This document shows positions 14,991 through 19,445 of a DNA stretch of 19,445 bases, piece after piece; position 1 is the first letter of the stretch, and every line of letters begins with the position of its first letter. The stretch spans positions 1-19,445 of the forward strand of contig CAJLCG010000036.1 of NCBI GenBank assembly GCA_905205085.1, read 5' to 3'. The notes beneath the pieces are model-generated. The model saw only the letters and a program-made list of their open reading frames with translations. It did no database searches and was not told the origin of the DNA. This DNA comes from an uncultured Oscillospiraceae bacterium (GTDB taxonomy: Bacteria > Bacillota > Clostridia > Oscillospirales > Oscillospiraceae). The position numbers and the translations under genes were made by a program.

Positions 14991-15353
14991 TTATTTCCGA
15001 TTGGAAGCCTGGCGGGCCAGAAGAAGCCACAACACGCCTCCCACCTGATAGGCTACAAAATCCCACGGGTCAAAAACCGCACCTGCTTTCCACAGGGGGG
15101 CAAGCACTTCCCACACCAGACCGCAGACAAGCAGCAGAGGAACTGTCTGCTTCCAGGAGCGGATGAGGGGCAGGCGGCCCCAATCAAGCAGCAGATCGGT
15201 CCAGGCCACCATGGCCAGTCCGGCAAACAGGTCGTTGGCGTAACACACCAGAAACCAATGAAGCCACCCTCCGGTGATGGTTTGAAGTACCAGCCGGTTC
15301 AGCAGATAGAAGCCGCCTGCCAGCGGGAGCAGGGTCAGATTGATGCGTCTCAT
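14991..15353 (-). CDS. Small integral membrane protein, VanZ-like
   Basis: A 120-residue, very hydrophobic protein with about four predicted membrane segments (roughly 7-24, 30-50, 70-88, 95-113). The C-terminal pattern WEVLAPLW...DPWDFVAYQVGGVLWLLLA recalls VanZ-like and related small membrane families, in which an acidic residue precedes the last helix; this is a resemblance and not a firm assignment. Its ATG overlaps the stop codon of the upstream regulator gene (ATGA), so the two are translationally coupled. A role with that regulator at the membrane is plausible but unproven. Confidence 0.75.
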   Translation of the reverse strand: MRRINLTLLPLAGGFYLLNRLVLQTITGGWLHWFLVCYANDLFAGLAMVAWTDLLLDWGRLPLIRSWKQTVPLLLVCGLVWEVLAPLWKAGAVFDPWDFVAYQVGGVLWLLLARQASNRK

Positions 15354-16042
15354 AAAATGGAGAGCAGGAGTAACGCACAGATAACCCCCAGAATTACCGC
15401 ACCCACGGTGGCCCAGAAGGACATACCCTGCTTGTTACTTGGCTTGTAGGGCTGGTCCATCAGGCGGGGAATGGGAGTGTCGCCGGTGGGGTCAAAGCAG
15501 ACCAGCAAATTCTTTGGGTGGAAGAAGCGGCCTTGGATTGCTCTGGCCTGATCCAGGGTCAGACCGCGGAACAGCACCCTGGGTGCATTGCCCAGAATGC
15601 GGTGAGTATAATCCAGGGAAAAGTTTTCTGGAAGGGAAAAAGCGGGGTGGTAGACTCCCTCATCACAGATGTGGTAGAGAACACTATTGTCTTCCGGAGA
15701 GGACAGAATGGACTTCAAAACCAGGGCATACTGTTCTTTCGGGCTGCTTTTAAGAGAACACCCGCAGTTAGGACAGAAGTTATCCAGCCCAGTCACGATG
15801 GTCTGACAGTCCGGGCAGCGGGCGGGGGTGGAGGCCTCTTCCGTCTCCTGGCCCAGCAGCAGCCAGTCAGAGGACACGCCGAACAGCCGACACATCTCGG
15901 CTAGATAGGCCACGTCGGGATTGTTCTGGCCGCTCTCCCACTTGCTCACTGCCTGTCGGGAGACCCCTAGTTTTTCGCCCAGCTGCTCCTGAGACAGCCC
16001 GGCCTGCTTTCGGGCCAGGGCGATGCGATCCTTTAATTCCAC
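15350..16042 (-). CDS. XRE-family regulator with zinc ribbon and C-terminal membrane anchor
   Basis: A 230-residue protein in three parts. Residues 1-62 form an XRE/Cro-type helix-turn-helix (LSQEQLGEKLGVSRQAVSKW). Residues 76-93 form a CPDC...CPNC zinc ribbon (Cys76, 79, 90, 93). Residues about 207-230 form a single hydrophobic helix at the extreme C-terminus, suggesting tail anchoring in the membrane. The middle region, about 100-200, is unfamiliar. The start is GTG at 16042, with GGAG about ten bases upstream. It is coupled to the downstream VanZ-like gene. A good promoter lies upstream and a perfect palindrome lies just beyond it. Confidence 0.87.
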   Translation of the reverse strand: MELKDRIALARKQAGLSQEQLGEKLGVSRQAVSKWESGQNNPDVAYLAEMCRLFGVSSDWLLLGQETEEASTPARCPDCQTIVTGLDNFCPNCGCSLKSSPKEQYALVLKSILSSPEDNSVLYHICDEGVYHPAFSLPENFSLDYTHRILGNAPRVLFRGLTLDQARAIQGRFFHPKNLLVCFDPTGDTPIPRLMDQPYKPSNKQGMSFWATVGAVILGVICALLLLSIL

Positions 16043-16079
16043 GGTGTCTCACTCCATTTCTCCGTCTTTTTCTGGTTTC

Positions 16080-16108
16080 AGCATAGCAAAGGACGGGACG
16101 AATGACAA
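16080..16108 (-). promoter_or_regulatory. Predicted promoter of the XRE-type regulator gene
   Basis: On the minus strand, TTGTCA (16108-16103) and TATGCT (16085-16080) are 17 bases apart, about 40 bases before the GTG start. Confidence 0.55.
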
Positions 16109-16125
16109 GAAAAATAAGCTGGAAT

Positions 16126-16148
16126 CCTGTCAACCTCAGGTTGACAGG
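16126..16148. promoter_or_regulatory. 23-bp palindrome, candidate operator between divergent promoters
   Basis: Two perfect 11-base arms, CCTGTCAACCT (16126-16136) and AGGTTGACAGG (16138-16148), are separated by a single base. The element lies 17 bases upstream of the -35 box of the XRE gene and 30 bases upstream of the -35 box of the cysteine operon. It has no T-run, so it is more likely a protein-binding site than a terminator. The adjacent XRE-type protein is the obvious candidate to bind it. Confidence 0.6.
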
Positions 16149-16178
16149 GGGGATTGCAGGGCAAAAATCCGGGCGGAC

Positions 16179-16207
16179 TTGACACAAACGCCAAGCAATG
16201 GTAATAT
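16179..16207 (+). promoter_or_regulatory. Sigma-A promoter of the cysteine T-box operon
   Basis: TTGACA (16179-16184) and TAATAT (16202-16207) are 17 bases apart. Transcription would start near 16214, just upstream of the T-box stem I. Confidence 0.7.
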
Positions 16208-16230
16208 ACTGACTTGTAAAGCGCAAAGAA

Positions 16231-16441
16231 CGGAAAAGTAACGTCCTACCCAGCAGACAGAGAGAGCCCTTCACCGGCTGAAAGGGGGCTTAGGTTGGCG
16301 GATGTGAAGTGCGTCCGGGAGCGCGGCGGGTAATGCCGCCCGGCTTGGCCCCGATAGCGGCCAGACAAGCGAGAAATGAGAGTGGAACCGCGATGCGTCG
16401 CCTCTTATGCCCGAAGTGGGCGTGAGAGGCGTTTTTGTTTT
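16231..16441 (+). promoter_or_regulatory. T-box leader (tRNA-Cys sensing), specifier TGC
   Basis: Stem I closes with CGGA (16231-16234) and TCCG (16314-16317). AGTAAC near 16237 is the usual 5' side of the specifier loop, and the specifier TGC (Cys) is at 16310-16312, followed by a purine. AGAGAGAGCCC near 16258-16269 is the distal stem I pattern. The T-box bulge TGGAACC (16383-16389) has A as the base that pairs with discriminator U73, the distinctive base of tRNA-Cys. The antiterminator pairs AGAG (16379-16382) with CTCT (16402-16405) and GCGA with TCGC. The terminator is a 14-bp stem, 16399-16412 with 16418-16431, followed by TTTTTGTTTT. The downstream cysE and cysS fit the specifier. Confidence 0.93.
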
Positions 16442-16473
16442 TCTCCAGGCAGTTTGAAGGAGGTGCAGAAGGT

Positions 16474-16653
16474 ATGTGTCAAGCAAACGGAATGATTTTG
16501 GAGGCCTGTCGATGTTGGGACGGAGCCAAAACCGTGAGCATACCATATCATGCGCCCCAATCGGCGCCGGCCGGAGTCTCTGCGCTCCGGAGAAAAGGAG
16601 GATACTATGTTTCATTCCCTGATGGAGACGCTGGAGGCCTATCAGCGCCGTGA
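16474..16653 (+). CDS. Possible Cys-rich leader ORF overlapping the cysE start
   Basis: A 59-codon frame starts at ATG 16474, nine bases after a strong ribosome site AAGGAGGT (16457-16464), in the gap between the T-box terminator and cysE. Its first 14 codons include three cysteines (2, 12 and 14, all TGT). It runs 47 bases into cysE in another frame before stopping. Two small hairpins follow the Cys codons (GCGCC/GGCGC at 16552-16567; CCGGAG/CTCCGG at 16571-16590), and the cysE ribosome site starts at 16594. This looks like a regulatory leader and not an enzyme. The product resembles nothing I know. Confidence 0.4.
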   Translation: MCQANGMILEACRCWDGAKTVSIPYHAPQSAPAGVSALRRKGGYYVSFPDGDAGGLSAP

Positions 16654-17278
16654 CCCGGCGGCCCGCTCCAAGCTGGAGATCTTTTTGCTGTACCAGGGGG
16701 TCCACGCCACCCTGTATCACCGCCTGGCCCACTGGTTATACTGCCATAACTGGAAGTTTTTAGCCCGGTTTGTCTCCCAGTGGAACCGGTTCTGGACGGG
16801 CATCGAAATCCACCCCGGAGCCAAGATCGGCCGCCGGTTTGTCATTGACCACGGTATGGGTATCGTCATCGGCGAGACTGCTGAGGTGGGGGACGATGTG
16901 CTGCTCTACCATGGGGTCACCCTAGGCGGCACCGGAAAGGACCAGGGCAAGCGCCACCCCACCATCGGCAACAACGTGCTCATTGGCTGCGGAGCGAAAA
17001 TCCTCGGCCCCTTCAAGGTGGGAGACGGAGCCCGTATCGCGGCCAACTCCGTGGTGCTCAGCGAGGTGCCCGAGGACGCCACCGCCGTAGGCATCCCCGC
17101 CCAGATCGTCCGCATTGCCGGACGTACCACCCACTACGCCGACGATGTGGACCAGACCAGCGTAGAAAACCCGGTGGAGGAGCGGCTGGAGGCCCTCTCC
17201 GCCCGGCTGGAGCTGGTGGAGCGTCTGCTGGATGAACAGTATAAAAACGGAAATTTTGTTCCCAAGAACATGAGATAA
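16607..17278 (+). CDS. cysE: Serine O-acetyltransferase
   Basis: CysE makes O-acetyl-L-serine from serine and acetyl-CoA, the committed cytoplasmic step to cysteine. The 223-residue protein matches the short Firmicute form. An N-terminal helical part (about 1-60) is followed by a left-handed beta-helix with hexapeptide repeats. [11 protein letters not shown] (65-75) and [10 protein letters not shown] (81-90) carry the active-site Glu67 (Asp in the E. coli enzyme) and His82. [18 protein letters not shown] (104-121) binds CoA. The ATG follows AAAAGGAGG. It is co-transcribed with cysS 15 bases downstream, under the cysteine T-box, the same gene pairing as in Bacillus. Confidence 0.96.
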   Translation: MFHSLMETLEAYQRRDPAARSKLEIFLLYQGVHATLYHRLAHWLYCHNWKFLARFVSQWNRFWTGIEIHPGAKIGRRFVIDHGMGIVIGETAEVGDDVLLYHGVTLGGTGKDQGKRHPTIGNNVLIGCGAKILGPFKVGDGARIAANSVVLSEVPEDATAVGIPAQIVRIAGRTTHYADDVDQTSVENPVEERLEALSARLELVERLLDEQYKNGNFVPKNMR

Positions 17279-17293
17279 CAGGAGGAATGCACC

Positions 17294-18736
17294 ATGCTGC
17301 TTTATAATTCTGCCACCCATAAAAAAGAAGAGTTTACCACCCATACCCCCGGCCGGGTGGAGATGTACACCTGCGGCCCCACCGTCTATCACTTTGCCCA
17401 CATCGGCAACCTGCGCTCCTACATTATGGAGGACGTGCTGGAGAAGTTCCTGCGCTACTCTGGCTATGACGTGAACCGGGTCATGAACATTACCGACGTG
17501 GGTCACCTCAGCTCCGACGCCGACACTGGCGAAGATAAGATGCTCAAGGGTGCCAAGCGGGAGCACAAGACCGTCATGGAGATCGCCCAGTACTACACCG
17601 ATGCCTTCTTCTCTGACTGCGCCAAACTGAACATCAAGACCCCTGATACCGTCCAGCCCGCTACCGGCTGTATCGACGAGTATATTAAGATTGTCTCCGG
17701 TCTGTTGGAGAAGGGCTATGCCTATGAGGCCGGCGGCAATGTGTACTTCGATTCCTCCAAGCTGGAGCGGTACTACATTTTCAACGACCACAATGAGGAG
17801 GACCTGGCGGTTGGCGTGCGCGAGGGCGTGGAGGAGGACTCCAACAAGCGCAACAAGAACGACTTCGTGCTGTGGTTCACCAAGTCCAAATTTGAGGACC
17901 AGGCCCTGAAGTGGGACTCCCCCTGGGGCGTGGGTTATCCCGGCTGGCACATCGAGTGCTCCGGCATCTCCCTGAAATATAACGGCGAGTATCTGGACTT
18001 GCACTGCGGCGGCATCGACAACGCCTTCCCCCACCACACCAACGAGATTGCCCAGTCTGAGAGCTACCTGGGCCACCCCTGGTGCAAGCAGTGGTTCCAC
18101 GTCCACCACCTGAACACCAACTCGGGCAAGATGTCCAAGTCCAAGGGCGAGTTCCTGACCGTCTCCCTGCTGCAGGAGAAGGGCTACGATCCCCTCAGCT
18201 ACCGTTTCTTCTGCCTGCAGTCCCACTACCGCAAGGGTCTGGTATTCTCCTGGGAGAACCTGGACAACGCCCAGGGCGCTTACCAGAAGCTCATCAAGCG
18301 CATCGCGGCCCTGAAGGAGGGCGGCGAGCCCGACCAGGCGGTGGTGCAGGAGTACCGTGAGAAGTTCCTGCAGCAGGTGGGCAACGACCTGAACACCTCC
18401 ATGGCGGTGACCCTGCTGTACGATGCCTTGAAGGCCAAGACCGACGATGCCACCAAGCTGGCCATCCTGGGCGACTTTGACCAGGTGCTGTCCCTGTCCC
18501 TGCTGGAGAAGGCGGCCCAGGTGCGCAAGGAGCAGGCTGCTCAGAAGACCACCTCTGCCGGCGACTACACCATCACCGGCGAGGGCGACCCCGCGGTGGA
18601 CGCCATGGTGCTGGAGCGCTATCAGGCCAAGAAGGCCAAGGACTTTGCCCGGGCGGACCAGATCCGGGACGAGTTGAAGGCCCAGGGAATTGAGATCACC
18701 GACGTGCCCGGCGGCGCCTCCTGGAAGCGCGTGTAA
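17294..18736 (+). CDS. cysS: Cysteinyl-tRNA synthetase
   Basis: CysS is a class I synthetase that charges tRNA-Cys. The 480-residue protein is of normal length. It has the HIGH-type motif HIGN (36-39), KMSKS (279-283) and the zinc site that selects cysteine: Cys27, Cys222, His247 and Glu251 (in GWHIECSG and FPHHTNE). The anticodon-binding C-terminal part includes AKDFARADQIRDELKAQGIE. The ATG at 17294 follows CAGGAGG. It is the last gene of the T-box operon and is followed by a strong terminator. Confidence 0.98.
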   Translation: MLLYNSATHKKEEFTTHTPGRVEMYTCGPTVYHFAHIGNLRSYIMEDVLEKFLRYSGYDVNRVMNITDVGHLSSDADTGEDKMLKGAKREHKTVMEIAQYYTDAFFSDCAKLNIKTPDTVQPATGCIDEYIKIVSGLLEKGYAYEAGGNVYFDSSKLERYYIFNDHNEEDLAVGVREGVEEDSNKRNKNDFVLWFTKSKFEDQALKWDSPWGVGYPGWHIECSGISLKYNGEYLDLHCGGIDNAFPHHTNEIAQSESYLGHPWCKQWFHVHHLNTNSGKMSKSKGEFLTVSLLQEKGYDPLSYRFFCLQSHYRKGLVFSWENLDNAQGAYQKLIKRIAALKEGGEPDQAVVQEYREKFLQQVGNDLNTSMAVTLLYDALKAKTDDATKLAILGDFDQVLSLSLLEKAAQVRKEQAAQKTTSAGDYTITGEGDPAVDAMVLERYQAKKAKDFARADQIRDELKAQGIEITDVPGGASWKRV

Positions 18737-18755
18737 GAATACAATAAGAAATGGA

Positions 18756-18795
18756 ATCCCCCTTCGGTATTTGGGTATACTGAAGGGGGATTTTT
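18756..18795 (+). terminator. Intrinsic terminator of the cysE-cysS operon
   Basis: A 15-bp stem with one G-U pair (18756-18770 with 18777-18791, loop TTGGGT) is followed by TTTT through 18795. It lies 19 bases after the cysS stop codon. Confidence 0.9.
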
Positions 18796-18819
18796 ATTCT
18801 TAAAAAACACAAAGAGTGA

Positions 18820-18848
18820 TTGACAAACCCTGGGGCAGTTGCTATAAT
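18820..18848 (+). promoter_or_regulatory. Strong sigma-A promoter of the rubrerythrin gene
   Basis: Both boxes are perfect: TTGACA (18820-18825) and TATAAT (18843-18848) with 17 bases between them. The leader before the start codon is about 50 bases. This predicts high constitutive expression unless a repressor acts. Confidence 0.85.
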
Positions 18849-18903
18849 GAGCACAGTTAAACGAGAATTATTCGCATTAAATACTTTGAAGGAGGAAATT
18901 ACG

Positions 18904-19440
18904 ATGCCTGAACTGAAGGGTAGCAAGACCGAGCAGAACCTGTGGACCGCCTTTGCCGGGGAGTCCCAGGCCCGCAACAAGTACACCTACTTTGCCTCCA
19001 AGGCCAAGAAGGACGGCTATGTGCAGATCTCCAAGATCTTTGAGGAGACCGCTGCCAACGAGAAGGAGCACGCCGAGATCTGGTTTAAGCTGCTGGGCGG
19101 CATCGGCAATACCGCCGAGAACCTGAAGGCCGCTGCCGAGGGTGAGAACTACGAGTGGACCGATATGTACGCCACCATGGCCAAGGAAGCCAAGGAGGAG
19201 GGCTTTGACCACATCGCTTTCCTGTTCTCCGAGGTTGCCAAGATTGAGAAGGAGCACGAGGAGCGCTACCTCAAGCTGCTGGCCAATGTGGAGGGCGGCC
19301 TGGTCTTCTCCCGCGACGGCGACATGATCTGGCAGTGCAGCAACTGCGGCCACATCCATGTGGGCAAGCAGGCCCCCGAGGTCTGCCCCGTGTGCGCCCA
19401 TCCCCGCGACTACTTCCAGCTGAAGGCGGAGAACTATTAA
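18904..19440 (+). CDS. rbr: Rubrerythrin
   Basis: Rubrerythrin reduces hydrogen peroxide in the cytoplasm of anaerobes. The 178-residue protein joins a four-helix ferritin-like domain with a C-terminal rubredoxin domain. Di-iron ligand candidates are Glu20, Glu53 and His56 (ANEKEH) in the first half and the second EKEH (115-118) in the later half. The rubredoxin-type iron site is CSNC (145-148) and CPVC (161-164). The ATG follows AAGGAGG. The gene is complete, ends five bases before the window end, and appears to have its own promoter. Confidence 0.96.
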   Translation: MPELKGSKTEQNLWTAFAGESQARNKYTYFASKAKKDGYVQISKIFEETAANEKEHAEIWFKLLGGIGNTAENLKAAAEGENYEWTDMYATMAKEAKEEGFDHIAFLFSEVAKIEKEHEERYLKLLANVEGGLVFSRDGDMIWQCSNCGHIHVGKQAPEVCPVCAHPRDYFQLKAENY

Positions 19441-19445
19441 GATTT

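Noticed and set aside
18865..18873. GAATTATTC palindrome in the rubrerythrin leader as a PerR-type operator
   Set aside because: Only nine bases long and a poor match to the PerR box pattern. Such a sequence is expected by chance in an AT-rich leader.

Overview
The window looks like a chromosomal segment of a GC-rich anaerobic Firmicute, most likely a gut Oscillospiraceae-type Clostridium (Flavonifractor or Lawsonibacter-like). This placement is an inference. It rests on strong C/G third-position bias, GGAGG ribosome sites, two T-box leaders, citrate fermentation genes and a rubrerythrin. I saw no tRNA, rRNA, CRISPR array or transposase gene.

Positions 1-6500 hold a citrate lyase locus. A LysR-type regulator on the minus strand is divergent from citD-citE-citF-citC-citXG. 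The three subunits of the enzyme (acyl carrier protein CitD, lyase CitE, CoA-transferase CitF) are translationally coupled. The ligase CitC, which acetylates the carrier, follows an internal terminator-like hairpin. A fused CitX-CitG protein makes and attaches the prosthetic group. No citrate transporter or oxaloacetate decarboxylase is in view.

Positions 6465-9000 hold a bidirectional terminator, a solitary glycogen branching enzyme gene (glgB, minus strand) and a divergent TetR-type regulator.

Positions 8977-12701 form an alanine T-box operon: a sigma-A promoter, a T-box with a GCC specifier, a small lipoprotein gene and alaS. Directly after the alaS stop codon lies a 185-bp hairpin-rich insert, followed by a second copy of the last 26 alaS codons that differs only at silent sites. 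The terminator comes after this second copy.

Positions 12711-14990 hold an ECF sigma factor and membrane anti-sigma pair with an ECF-like promoter, then a HIT-family hydrolase gene. The HIT gene has the same architecture as alaS: stop codon, hairpin-rich insert (155 bp), a silently diverged second copy of its last 26 codons, then the terminator. Two unrelated genes 2 kb apart with this arrangement is the most unusual feature of the window.

Positions 14991-16150 hold a minus-strand pair: a membrane-anchored XRE regulator with a zinc ribbon, and a small VanZ-like membrane protein. A near-perfect 23-bp palindrome lies between its promoter and the cysteine operon promoter.

Positions 16179-18795 form a cysteine T-box operon: a T-box with a TGC specifier, a possible Cys-rich leader ORF, cysE (serine acetyltransferase) and cysS (cysteinyl-tRNA synthetase). 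The window ends with a rubrerythrin gene under its own strong promoter.
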